This document shows, in pieces, positions 32,739-40,673 of a stretch of DNA of 45,680 nucleotides; position 1 is the first letter of the stretch; the number at the start of each line of letters is the position of its first letter. A program made the position numbers and the translations under genes. Location: NCBI GenBank assembly GCA_002343775.1, contig DDSH01000022.1:1-45680 (forward strand), in the 5' to 3' direction. The stretch is from Anaerolineales bacterium UBA2395 (lineage in GTDB: Bacteria; Chloroflexota; Anaerolineae; Anaerolineales; Villigracilaceae). The notes beneath the pieces were generated by a model. The model saw only the letters and a list, made by a program, of their open reading frames with translations. It did no database searches and was not told the origin of the DNA.

Positions 32739-33497
32739 CTACCCCATTCTTCCCGTAATATACGCTTCGGTCAATTCCTGCTTGGGAACCGTGAACATCT
32801 GGGTCGTCGGCGCGAACTCCACCAATTCACCCAGCCAGAAGAAACCAGTGTAATCGGAAACACGCGCAGCTTGCTGCATGTTATGCGTCACGATGACGAT
32901 GGTGTAATCCTTCTTCAAATCCGCGATCAGTTCTTCGACGCGCAGGGTGGCAATGGGATCGAGCGCCGAGGTCGATTCGTCCATCAGGATGACTTCCGGT
33001 TGCACGGCGATGACACGCGCAATGCAAAGCCGCTGCTGCTGACCCAGCGACAAACCCATCGCATCCGACTTGAGATCATCTTTGACCTCGTCCCAAAGCG
33101 CGGCGTCGCGGAGGGATTTCTCCACCACTTCGTTCAGGTTCACGTCCAATCCCATCACCCGCGGACCGAAAGCCACATTATCGAAAATGGATTGCGGAAA
33201 CGGGTTCGGCTTTTGGAAGACCATGCCCACTTTCTGACGCAGCGTAACCACGTCCATATCTGCGCCATAGATGTCTTCCCCGTCGAGAAAAATCTTTCCC
33301 TCCACGCGGGTGCCGGGGATGGTGTCGTTCATGCGGTTCAGACAGCGCAGGAAGGTGGATTTTCCACAGCCGGAGGGACCGATAAGGGCGGTCACCTTTT
33401 GTGGCTGAATCTCAAGAGTGATATTCGAGAGCGCTTTCGATGCGCCATAGTAAAAGTCCATTTCCTGGACGGTGAAGGCGGGTTGCACGGAATTCAT
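32739..33497 (-). CDS. pstB2: Lone second PstB-type ATP-binding protein
   Basis: 252 residues, clearly PstB by overall sequence (Walker A GPSGCGKST, VFQKPNPFPQSIFDNVAFG, H-loop VTHNMQQAARVSDYTGFF). The ABC signature reads LSLGQ at 149-153 instead of LSGGQ, and Walker B continues DES rather than DEP (171-175). It is on the opposite strand from both pst operons, convergent with phoU and divergent from pstS2, with no permease of its own. A TACAAT -10 (33510-33505, minus) ends 7 nt before the ATG, so the message is probably leaderless. Its partner permease is unknown. Confidence 0.9.
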   Translation of the reverse strand: MNSVQPAFTVQEMDFYYGASKALSNITLEIQPQKVTALIGPSGCGKSTFLRCLNRMNDTIPGTRVEGKIFLDGEDIYGADMDVVTLRQKVGMVFQKPNPFPQSIFDNVAFGPRVMGLDVNLNEVVEKSLRDAALWDEVKDDLKSDAMGLSLGQQQRLCIARVIAVQPEVILMDESTSALDPIATLRVEELIADLKKDYTIVIVTHNMQQAARVSDYTGFFWLGELVEFAPTTQMFTVPKQELTEAYITGRMG

Positions 33498-33504
33498 AGG
33501 CGAG

Positions 33505-33510
33505 ATTGTA
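33505..33510 (-). promoter_or_regulatory. -10 box of leaderless pstB2
   Basis: TACAAT on the minus strand ends 7 nt before the start codon and no ribosome site is visible. No Pho repeats were found here. Confidence 0.6.
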
Positions 33511-33586
33511 TCAAAGAATAAAAGGGGAAAACAAAAAGAGGATGAATGTCCTGAATCAGAATCAGGCTGCGGCGAGTCAGAGGCGG

Positions 33587-33592
33587 TATAAT
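33587..33592 (+). promoter_or_regulatory. -10 box of leaderless pstS2
   Basis: A perfect TATAAT ends 8 nt before the pstS2 ATG without a ribosome site. No 11-bp TTAACA repeats lie upstream, in contrast to the first pst operon. Confidence 0.65.
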
Positions 33593-33600
33593 CCCAGCCG

Positions 33601-34467
33601 ATGAAACGCGTTTTGACATTCTATTTTCTATTTTCTTTTATCCTCATCTCCTGCGGCACCCCATCCACCGACTCCAACTCCCCCGCTCAATATATCGAGA
33701 ATAAGGGCTCCGATACCATCGTCAATCTGGCACTGGCGTGGGCGGAGCGGTATCAGAGCGAACGCCCCGATGTGCGCATCTCGGTGACGGGCGGCGGCTC
33801 GGGCACGGGCATTGCAGCGCTCATCAACGGCACCGTGGATTTGGCGAACGCTTCGCGCCAGATCAAGGAGGAGGAGATCGCAGAGGCGCAATCCAAAGGC
33901 ATCGAACCGCTCGAGCATATCATCGCGCGTGATGCGATTGCCGTGATCGTGAACCCGGACAACCCGGTCAGCCAGTTGACCCTGCAACAGATCGCGGACA
34001 TTTACAGCGGTGTGATCACCAACTGGAGCGAGGTCGGCGGCGAAGACCGACCCATTGTCAAACTTTCGCGCGAGACGAACTCCGGCACACATGTCTATTT
34101 CCTTGAAACGGTGCTGCGGCTTGGCGATAGCGAAAACAAAACCCTGTTCTCCACCGATACGCTTCTACTGCCATCGTCTGAGGGTATTATCGCAGAAGTG
34201 CGCCAAAACCCAAACGCCATTGGGTACGACGGTCTCGGTTATGTGCCGCATGACCTGAAGATGATCGCCATTGCAGAAGAGGCAGGTGGGGCGTACGTCC
34301 TGCCTGCCATCGAAACTGTGAACGACAAGACCTATCCCATCGCGCGCGATCTTTATATGTATACCAACGGAGAAGCCACAGGTGTCACCAAGGCATATCT
34401 CGATTGGATCCTCTCCAGCGAGGCGCAGGAGATCGTGGCAGAACTTGGTTTCGTGCCTGTGAAGTAA
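33601..34467 (+). CDS. pstS2: Second phosphate-binding lipoprotein
   Basis: 288 residues. A signal peptide ends in LISC (Cys18). Binding-site loops: GSDTIVNLALAWAERY, TGGGSGTGIAALINGTVDLANASRQIK, and SRETNSGTHVYFLETVL. It is shorter than the first PstS and lacks its long TEAP linker. It belongs to the PstS group with a GGGSGTG loop and may differ in affinity. It starts the second pst operon from a separate promoter. Confidence 0.93.
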   Translation: MKRVLTFYFLFSFILISCGTPSTDSNSPAQYIENKGSDTIVNLALAWAERYQSERPDVRISVTGGGSGTGIAALINGTVDLANASRQIKEEEIAEAQSKGIEPLEHIIARDAIAVIVNPDNPVSQLTLQQIADIYSGVITNWSEVGGEDRPIVKLSRETNSGTHVYFLETVLRLGDSENKTLFSTDTLLLPSSEGIIAEVRQNPNAIGYDGLGYVPHDLKMIAIAEEAGGAYVLPAIETVNDKTYPIARDLYMYTNGEATGVTKAYLDWILSSEAQEIVAELGFVPVK

Positions 34468-34475
34468 ATTAATTC

Positions 34476-34534
34476 ACCACAGGGAAACTCTGATGAAAAA
34501 GATTCGCCTCAAACCATCCGTGTTCATCTGTGGT
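34476..34534. repeat. REP-like hairpin between pstS2 and pstC2
   Basis: Outer arms accacag/ctgtggt (34476-34482, 34528-34534) and inner arms gatgaa/ttcatc (34492-34497, 34523-34528). It resembles the common ACCACAGAG-type dispersed repeat and, like the hairpin between pstS and pstC, sits where it could limit read-through. Confidence 0.55.
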
Positions 34535-34548
34535 TAAAAAGAGTTGAA

Positions 34549-35445
34549 ATGGAAAAATCTTTAAACTGGCGAGAGTTCGTCGTAACAAGAGCCATCAAAG
34601 CAAGCGGATATTCCGCCATCGTTTTTGTGCTGCTCATTTTTGTATTCCTCATGCGCGAAGGCTTGCCAGCCCTCAGCGAGGTGGATGCGGGCAACCTCTT
34701 CAGCCTGCGCTGGTATCCCATCGAAGACCTCTTCGGCATCCTACCGCTTATCACCGGCTCGCTCATTGTCACGTTTGGTGCAGCACTCATCGCCGTCCCA
34801 TTCGGGATCGGAACCGCCATCTACATCTCTGAGATCGCTCCACGTTGGATGCGCGAAATCCTCAAGCCGTTGGTGGAATTGCTCGGTGGACTTCCTTCGG
34901 TAGTATTGGGATTTCTGGGAATCCTGATCGTCTCTCCAAACTTGCGCATCCTTCTGGACCTGCCAACGGGTCTGACCGCCTTTACCGGATCGCTGCTGTT
35001 GGGTGGGATCGCCGTGCCCACCGTCGTCTCGGTGGCAGAGGATGCGCTGGACTCTGTCCCGCGCGCCTACCGCGAAGGCGCCTGGGCATTGGGCGCGACC
35101 AAGTGGCAGACCATCTGGCGTGTGACCCTGCCAGCCGCCAAATCCGGCGTGCTGACCGCCATCATGCTTGGCGTGGGACGCGCCATCGGCGAAACCATGA
35201 CCGTGATGATGGTGACCGGCAATGCGCCCGTTTTGGCAACCAGCCTTGGCAGCCTCTTCTCCCCCGTCCGCACCATGACCGCCACCATTGCAGCTGAAAT
35301 GGGCGAGGTCGCAAATGGAAGCGTTCACTACCACACGCTCTTTCTCATCGGCATCATCCTGTTCCTCATCTCGTTGACCGTGAACGTCATCGCTTCATCG
35401 GTTGTCTTCCGCGCCAAGAAGCGGGCAGAGAGGATCCTCTCATGA
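34549..35445 (+). CDS. pstC2: Second phosphate permease PstC2
   Basis: 298 residues with six helices. The permease loop EDALDSVPRAYREGAWALGATKWQT and the segment GVGRAIGETMTVMMVTGNAP are typical of PstC. It is of normal length and overlaps pstA2 by 4 bp. Confidence 0.93.
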   Translation: MEKSLNWREFVVTRAIKASGYSAIVFVLLIFVFLMREGLPALSEVDAGNLFSLRWYPIEDLFGILPLITGSLIVTFGAALIAVPFGIGTAIYISEIAPRWMREILKPLVELLGGLPSVVLGFLGILIVSPNLRILLDLPTGLTAFTGSLLLGGIAVPTVVSVAEDALDSVPRAYREGAWALGATKWQTIWRVTLPAAKSGVLTAIMLGVGRAIGETMTVMMVTGNAPVLATSLGSLFSPVRTMTATIAAEMGEVANGSVHYHTLFLIGIILFLISLTVNVIASSVVFRAKKRAERILS

Positions 35446-36305
35446 TGAAACTCTTTGCTCGCAATCGTCATGCTGTGCAACGCATCGGGTACACCCTCAT
35501 CACCCTGATGGCGGTGGCGACCGTGATCCCCATCGTTGGCACAGTCATTTTTATCCTCTTTCAAGGCGGCTCCGCCATTTCATGGGAGTTCCTAACCGGT
35601 TTTCCTTATGATGGTATGCGTTCCGGCGGAATTTTGCCCGCCATCATCGGCACACTGTATCTGACCATCGGCACAGCCATTTTTTCCGTCCCATTGGGAA
35701 TTGCCGCCGCCATCTACCTGTCCGAGTACGCCAAAGACACACCGCTGACCCGTATCATCCGTCTGGCGATCATCAACCTAGCGGGAATTCCGTCTGTGGT
35801 ATATGGCTTGTTCGGTCTGGGATTGTTCGTGCTCTTCCTGCAATTCGGCACATCCATCCTCGCCGCTTCGCTGACGCTTTCCATCATGACGCTGCCCGTC
35901 ATCATCAGCACGGCAGAAGAAGCGTTGCGTTCGGTGCCGCAATCGTTCCGCACCGTCAGCATTTCCCTCGGCGCGACCCGCTGGCAGACCATCCGACGCA
36001 TTGTCTTGAAGGAAGCGCTGCCGGGTATTCTCACCGGGGTCATCCTCGGCTTGGAACGTGCAGCCGGCGAGACCGCGCCCATTCTCTTCACGGGTGCGGC
36101 ATTCTTCCTGCCGCAACTGCCGCAAACTCCATTTGATGCGACCATGGCACTGCCCTATCATCTCTTCGTCATCTCCACCCAGGTGCCCGAAATGCCGATC
36201 CAGATCCAATATGGTACGGCATTGGTGCTGTTGGTCTTTGTGCTAACGATGAACGTCATTGCAACGATCATACGTTCTCGCGCGCGTGCCAAGCGGCAAT
36301 GGTAG
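35442..36305 (+). CDS. pstA2: Second phosphate permease PstA2
   Basis: 287 residues, the usual PstA size and without the external insert of the first PstA. Six helices; the loop EEALRSVPQSFRTVSISLGATRWQT and GLERAAGETAPILFTGAAF are diagnostic. Start and stop overlap both neighbours, so translation is coupled. Confidence 0.93.
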   Translation: MMKLFARNRHAVQRIGYTLITLMAVATVIPIVGTVIFILFQGGSAISWEFLTGFPYDGMRSGGILPAIIGTLYLTIGTAIFSVPLGIAAAIYLSEYAKDTPLTRIIRLAIINLAGIPSVVYGLFGLGLFVLFLQFGTSILAASLTLSIMTLPVIISTAEEALRSVPQSFRTVSISLGATRWQTIRRIVLKEALPGILTGVILGLERAAGETAPILFTGAAFFLPQLPQTPFDATMALPYHLFVISTQVPEMPIQIQYGTALVLLVFVLTMNVIATIIRSRARAKRQW

Positions 36306-37069
36306 TCATCATGACCGATAAAATCATTATTGAAAACCTCTCTCTCCAATATTCTGATGGCGCAGAATCGCTGCGTGGCATCAGCATGGGAATTCCCCAA
36401 AATGCGGTCACCGTGCTCTTCGGTCCGGCGGGCGGCGGGAAATCCACCCTGCTGCGTTGTCTCAACCGCCTCAACGACCTGACCGACATCAAGACCAGTT
36501 CCGGACGCATCCTCATCGACGGGGAGAACATCCTCGACCCGAAAACGGATGTGATCGCCCTGCGCCGCAAAGTGGGCATGGTCTTTGCCCGCCCCGTCCC
36601 CTTGCCAATGAGCATCCGCGAGAACATCACCTACGGTTTGGAACTTGCGGGCGAGAAGAACCGCATCAAACTCGACGAAGCCGTGGAACGCAGCCTGAAA
36701 CTTGCCGCCATTTGGGATGAAGTGAAAGACCGCCTCAATGATCCCGCCGTTGCCCTTTCCGGCGGACAGCAGCAACGCGTCTGTCTCGCGCGGGTGCTGG
36801 CGCTGCAACCAGAGATCATCCTGCTCGACGAACCCACCTCGGGTCTTGATCCCATTTCCACGGGTAAGGTCGAAGCGGCACTGCAAGAACTGAAAAAGAA
36901 TTACACCATCATCCTTGTCCCCCATTCCATCCAACAAGCCGCCCGCACAGCCGATCATGCCGCCTTCTTTTTGCAAGGCGAATTGATCGAATACGATGAG
37001 GGCAAAACGATGTTCACCACCCCGAAGCAGAAGAAAACCGAAGATTACATCATGGGCAGGTTCGGCTAA
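36299..37069 (+). CDS. pstB3: Third PstB-type ATP-binding protein, second pst operon
   Basis: 256 residues from 36299, which overlaps the pstA2 stop; MTDKIIIE at 36311 is an alternative start. Walker A is GPAGGGKST, the signature LSGGQQQRVCLAR is intact, and Walker B reads IILLDEPTSGLDP. The Q-loop region reads VFARPVPLPMSIREN, so the usual Gln after VF is replaced by Ala, and the H-loop reads LVPHSIQQAARTADHAAFF. It is the presumed motor of PstC2A2. A strong hairpin follows. Confidence 0.91.
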   Translation: MVVIMTDKIIIENLSLQYSDGAESLRGISMGIPQNAVTVLFGPAGGGKSTLLRCLNRLNDLTDIKTSSGRILIDGENILDPKTDVIALRRKVGMVFARPVPLPMSIRENITYGLELAGEKNRIKLDEAVERSLKLAAIWDEVKDRLNDPAVALSGGQQQRVCLARVLALQPEIILLDEPTSGLDPISTGKVEAALQELKKNYTIILVPHSIQQAARTADHAAFFLQGELIEYDEGKTMFTTPKQKKTEDYIMGRFG

Positions 37070-37071
37070 AA

Positions 37072-37105
37072 AGTGGCGGTCACCTCAATGTGACCGCCAC
37101 TTCGT
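37072..37105. terminator. Bidirectional terminator between pstB3 and pncB
   Basis: A 12-bp perfect stem (agtggcggtcac with gtgaccgccact) and a 6-nt loop between convergent genes, with an A-run on one side and a T-rich tail on the other. Confidence 0.82.
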
Positions 37106-37108
37106 TTC

Positions 37109-38452
37109 CTACCAGACTTTTTCCAAATTCTCGTTCTCGCCTACCTTGCGTCCCACCTTCGCCATATCGATCCATTCGTCATGAACTTTCACACGCACCA
37201 CATCTGCTGTATAGTCAGTGGAAGTGCCATTGCCATTGCTAAAGAGATACGACCCAACCGCATAAATATCGGCGGGGACTCCCAGTTTTTCGAACTTGCG
37301 AATTTTTTCCGGATTAAAACCACCCGACACAACGATCTTTACACTATGACAAAATTCCTTCGCCGCTTCTTTCCAAGACGCAGGCAGACTCCAACGTTCC
37401 CAGGCAGTATCCAACGCCGAGCGGACATTGAACACCAGCCGAGGGTTGACTCCCAAATCCAGCGCCGGGTCACCCAGCGGAGTGACCGAGACATCGCGCA
37501 AGTTCCCGCCTGTATCCAAACGCACACCGTACAATTTATATTTCTCTGCCTCTTCCTGATTACCAGCATCCATCAACTCGCGATATTTGGCAAACATCCC
37601 ATCCAACACCCGCAGCGAATCGCGCACTGAGTCGTTGTTGAAATCCACCAACGCAATGCGCGGAATACGCGCAGGCAGGATGTGCGAGAACTGCATCATT
37701 GCCTCCGCCGTATCTCCAACGAAGGATGCAATCGCGGCGTGAGCCACCGTCCCGCCGCCTGCACCGCCCCACCAGTCCCCTTGAGCATCGGTCGAGACAA
37801 AGGCACCCAATTCTTGTGCATGGTCTTTGTTAAAGCGCTGCAAAGCAATATTATAGGCATATCCATCCGCTGCCTGCACCTCATGCACATCGAAGCGCGC
37901 CGGGAAGAACAAAACCGGCTTGCCGCGCGCTGCCACCAGGGTTTCATACACATTTGTGGCGACACGGCTTGAGCGCGTGAGAATGCCCAATGTAGGCGTT
38001 TCAAGCAGCGCAAAATCACGGTAGCGCCCGCGCACTTTGATGACCGGCTGGATCCTGGTCGGGTCGCCATCATACTTGACCGTCGTGCCATCATGAACTG
38101 CCCAGACCTCGATCTTGTCCGATGTATCGACAAAGTTATCGCCATCAAAATAGCCGGTGCAATGTTTGAGCATTGCCAGCGATTTGTCCACACCCACCAC
38201 GGTGGTCTTGCCCATGCGGCGCGTGAACCACTGCATTTCCACTTCGATATCCCCCACGGCGATCTGTTCCGGGGAAATTCCCTCCGGCAGGTTGTGATGA
38301 TTGCCGGAATAGGTATAGTTTTCCTTCGCCAGAGCTGTCAACATGCGGTTGATGTTCTCGAAATATTTATCCGAATACCACCCACGCCGCATGCGTTCAA
38401 TATCGAGTTTAAATGTATCATTCGTAAGTCGTTTACCGTCAAAAATGGACAT
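37109..38452 (-). CDS. pncB: Nicotinate phosphoribosyltransferase
   Basis: 447 residues. It condenses nicotinate with PRPP to give nicotinate mononucleotide. Family segments include FARFDVHEVQAADGYAYNIALQ, a DFNNDSVRDSL stretch, GVRLDTGGNLRDVS and IVVSGGFNPEKIRKFEKLGVPADIYAVGSYL, the last forming the phosphate-binding end of the barrel. It is the last gene of the nrtR-hydrolase-pncB operon, 26 bp after the hydrolase. Confidence 0.93.
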   Translation of the reverse strand: MSIFDGKRLTNDTFKLDIERMRRGWYSDKYFENINRMLTALAKENYTYSGNHHNLPEGISPEQIAVGDIEVEMQWFTRRMGKTTVVGVDKSLAMLKHCTGYFDGDNFVDTSDKIEVWAVHDGTTVKYDGDPTRIQPVIKVRGRYRDFALLETPTLGILTRSSRVATNVYETLVAARGKPVLFFPARFDVHEVQAADGYAYNIALQRFNKDHAQELGAFVSTDAQGDWWGGAGGGTVAHAAIASFVGDTAEAMMQFSHILPARIPRIALVDFNNDSVRDSLRVLDGMFAKYRELMDAGNQEEAEKYKLYGVRLDTGGNLRDVSVTPLGDPALDLGVNPRLVFNVRSALDTAWERWSLPASWKEAAKEFCHSVKIVVSGGFNPEKIRKFEKLGVPADIYAVGSYLFSNGNGTSTDYTADVVRVKVHDEWIDMAKVGRKVGENENLEKVW

Positions 38453-38478
38453 TGAGGATCCTTATCTACATATAAATA

Positions 38479-39483
38479 TCAAACTTTATCAGCGGATTTC
38501 ACGATACGCATCCCTGCTTCGGCAAAGCGGATATAGGCTTCATTTGCCGCATCCGTATGATCCACAACGCCGGGAACGACCACAGGCGATGAACAGTCTT
38601 CAAGCAGATAAACCTTCTTCGCCAGTTCGGGGTCGGTTGCCAGAATATCGTCAAGTAAATCTTGCACCGTCCACGCCACACAGTGACTCTTCGCCTGCCC
38701 GGCGATATAGAGTTTATCCACCTCTTGTAAGTGCCGCACATATTTTTGACTTCGCACCCCAAGCACCTCCCCCATCGGACCTGTTAACACTTCGGGACCG
38801 ATGACGGAATAATTCTCGGTAAACGGCTTGTTCCCTTTAATTTCGAAATCGGGCTGGGCAATGCGGGCTTGGGAGTGGAAGAAGATCGCTTCTTCCACGG
38901 CAGGCACAAGGGCATGTCCGATTCCGCCCAACATGGCGTGATAGGGCCAGATGGTGAGTGCATATTTGCCTTTCTTCTCCAGGGCTTCGGCATAATGGAG
39001 CATCATCTGTTGACCGTAATCTGGCGCGATGCCAAATTGCGGAGCCAATGCAGGATTGAAGGTCCATTTGCCGGATTGTAATTCATCTGCATGAATATCG
39101 GTGTACGGGACGGGATGATTACCTTCAGCATCGACAAAGAAGATGGGATGAAAAATCTGCTGCGCCAGGTGCGTATCCATCGTGGCGGTGATGTGGGTGA
39201 TTCTGCCAAGGTTGCGATAGATGAATTCGCACAAGCGGAGATTGTCTTCAACGGCGCCCTTTCCGCTGCGACCGCCGACGAATAATTCAAAGCCGGGGAT
39301 GCAGAAGGTGTTCTGCACGTCGATCAGCAACAGCGAGATGCGCTCCGTCGAAGCAGAGGCAGGCTTGAGGTCATGTTGAAGCGCGTACTTGCGGGCGTCT
39401 TTGGCGCGGGCAGCGTAATCCACTTTCCAGACTTCGCCCATGCGGGCTTTGTCAAAAAAATCGGGGATGGGAAGTTGCATCAT
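38479..39483 (-). CDS. Nicotinamidase-like cysteine hydrolase (isochorismatase family)
   Basis: 334 residues, longer than typical PncA (about 200). The catalytic triad can be traced: Asp55 in LLLIDVQNTFC, Lys216 in FEIKGNKPFTENYSV, and Cys268 in IAGQAKSHCVAWTVQDL. Its place between nrtR and pncB makes conversion of nicotinamide to nicotinate the likely reaction. The extra length is an N-terminal extension (1-48) and central insertions. It lies 8 bp after nrtR. Confidence 0.85.
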   Translation of the reverse strand: MMQLPIPDFFDKARMGEVWKVDYAARAKDARKYALQHDLKPASASTERISLLLIDVQNTFCIPGFELFVGGRSGKGAVEDNLRLCEFIYRNLGRITHITATMDTHLAQQIFHPIFFVDAEGNHPVPYTDIHADELQSGKWTFNPALAPQFGIAPDYGQQMMLHYAEALEKKGKYALTIWPYHAMLGGIGHALVPAVEEAIFFHSQARIAQPDFEIKGNKPFTENYSVIGPEVLTGPMGEVLGVRSQKYVRHLQEVDKLYIAGQAKSHCVAWTVQDLLDDILATDPELAKKVYLLEDCSSPVVVPGVVDHTDAANEAYIRFAEAGMRIVKSADKV

Positions 39484-39491
39484 CTTTTCTC

Positions 39492-40157
39492 CTAAAAGAA
39501 AACGATCTCTTTCGATTTGAACTGGTACAACATGGCAGGACGATGCGCGCCTGCAAGATCTTTTTTACCCGTCTCTTTGAGCAAGCCGGTAGCAAGCATC
39601 CGTTTGCGGAAATTGCGTTTGTCGAGGCTGTCATCGATGATGGTCTCGTACATGCGCTGCAATTCGGAAAGGCGGAATTGTTTGGGCATGAGACCATACA
39701 CGATATTGCTGTAACTAACTTTTGCACGCAAACGCGTGACGGCGTACTCCAAAATTTGTTTGTGATCGAAGGCGAGTTTTGGGAGAGCGTCAACGGATGA
39801 CCAGTTGAGGTCAGCAATTTTTTCGGATTCGGGTTGGGGCAAACTCTGCCACGGGATGAGCGCGATGTATGCCACGGTGATGACGCGTGAGCGTGGGTCG
39901 CGCTGCGGATCGCCGAAGGTGTAGAGTTGCTCCATGTACACTTCGCTGACGCCGGTCTTTTCATGCAGCACACGCTGGGCGGCGGAATCGAGCGATTCGT
40001 TTTCCAGCAGAAAACCGCCGGGCAATGACCAGATTCCCTGAAAAGGAGTCTCAGCACGCCGGACCAGCATTACTTTGAGCCGATCTTCGTTGACGGTGAA
40101 AAGGACAAGGTCAACAGTCACGCCGGGAGATTCAAAACCCTGATACTTAGTGTTCAT
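39492..40157 (-). CDS. nrtR: NrtR-type regulator of NAD metabolism (Nudix plus winged helix)
   Basis: 221 residues. The N-terminal Nudix-like domain (about 10-140) has a degenerate Nudix box: GGFLLENESLDSAAQRVLHEKTG lacks the standard REUXEE acidic set, as in NrtR proteins that sense ADP-ribose rather than hydrolyse. The C-terminal domain (about 150-221; FRLSELQRMYETIIDDSLDKRNFRKRML) is the winged helix. It is first in an operon with nicotinamidase-like and pncB genes. The -10 box TATACT (40172-40167, minus) lies 9 nt before the ATG and a repeat overlaps both. Confidence 0.9.
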   Translation of the reverse strand: MNTKYQGFESPGVTVDLVLFTVNEDRLKVMLVRRAETPFQGIWSLPGGFLLENESLDSAAQRVLHEKTGVSEVYMEQLYTFGDPQRDPRSRVITVAYIALIPWQSLPQPESEKIADLNWSSVDALPKLAFDHKQILEYAVTRLRAKVSYSNIVYGLMPKQFRLSELQRMYETIIDDSLDKRNFRKRMLATGLLKETGKKDLAGAHRPAMLYQFKSKEIVFF

Positions 40158-40172
40158 ATTACACTTAGTATA
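40145..40172 (-). promoter_or_regulatory. Candidate NrtR operator over the nrtR -10 box and start codon
   Basis: Two direct copies of ACTTAGT (plus strand 40145 and 40163) start 18 bp apart, and AGTGT (40149-40153) with ACACT (40161-40165) forms an inverted repeat around a 7-bp centre that contains the start codon. Binding would block both RNA polymerase and the ribosome. Confidence 0.65.
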
Positions 40173-40277
40173 TTGATTTTTTCGGCTTTGTCAAGAGAAA
40201 ACGAACTTCGGTTCTGGCAGACCAAATGCTGTTTTTAGATGTGTCTTGTTACGGTCGAAACTCGCAACCCTTATATA

Positions 40278-40326
40278 TTGACAAACGATATATCGTATGA
40301 TAATATATCAGTTGACGATATAACGA
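40278..40326 (+). promoter_or_regulatory. Promoter and twin operator of padR
   Basis: TTGACA 40278-40283, 17 bp, TAATAT 40301-40306. A perfect palindrome ACGATATATCGT (40285-40296) lies between the boxes, and a near copy ACGATATAACGA (40315-40326) lies 30 bp downstream. This fits autorepression by PadR. Confidence 0.72.
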
Positions 40327-40340
40327 AAGGCGACACACAT

Positions 40341-40658
40341 ATGCCCCACAAAATAGAAAAATACCTGCCACTCACTGAATCCACCGCTTATACCCTGCTA
40401 GCCCTGTCGGAGCCGCTGCATGGCTATGGTGTGATGCAAAAAGTGGAAGCGATGAGCCAGGGTACAGTCAAGATCGGACCGGGCACACTCTATGGCGCGT
40501 TCACTACGCTGGAAAGCGAAGGGTTGATTGTCAAGGTCGGTGAGAGTGACCGGCGCAAGACCTATGCGCTCACAGACAAAGGCAAGGCGGTCATCAAGGA
40601 ACACATCCGCCGCGCGGTAATAATGGTTGAAAACGGAACAATGACACAGGGCTGGTAA
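40341..40658 (+). CDS. PadR-family transcriptional regulator
   Basis: 105 residues from MPHKIEKYLPL; AAAGG lies upstream, whereas the earlier ATG at 40239 is upstream of the promoter. Winged-helix motifs typical of PadR: TESTAYTLLALSEPLHGYGVMQKVE, GPGTLYGAFTTLESEGLI and RRKTYALTDKGKAVI. It is followed after 15 bp by a DUF2812 gene, a pairing common in Firmicutes and others. The ligand is unknown. Confidence 0.9.
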   Translation: MPHKIEKYLPLTESTAYTLLALSEPLHGYGVMQKVEAMSQGTVKIGPGTLYGAFTTLESEGLIVKVGESDRRKTYALTDKGKAVIKEHIRRAVIMVENGTMTQGW

Positions 40659-40673
40659 CCCTGGGAGGAAACG

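Noticed and set aside
32625..33521. 298-residue frame on the plus strand
   Set aside because: Opposite pstB2, and its beginning runs through the twin-hairpin element.
33511..33586. Pho box for pstB2/pstS2
   Set aside because: No pair of TTAACA-like hexamers in 11-bp phase was found in this divergent region.
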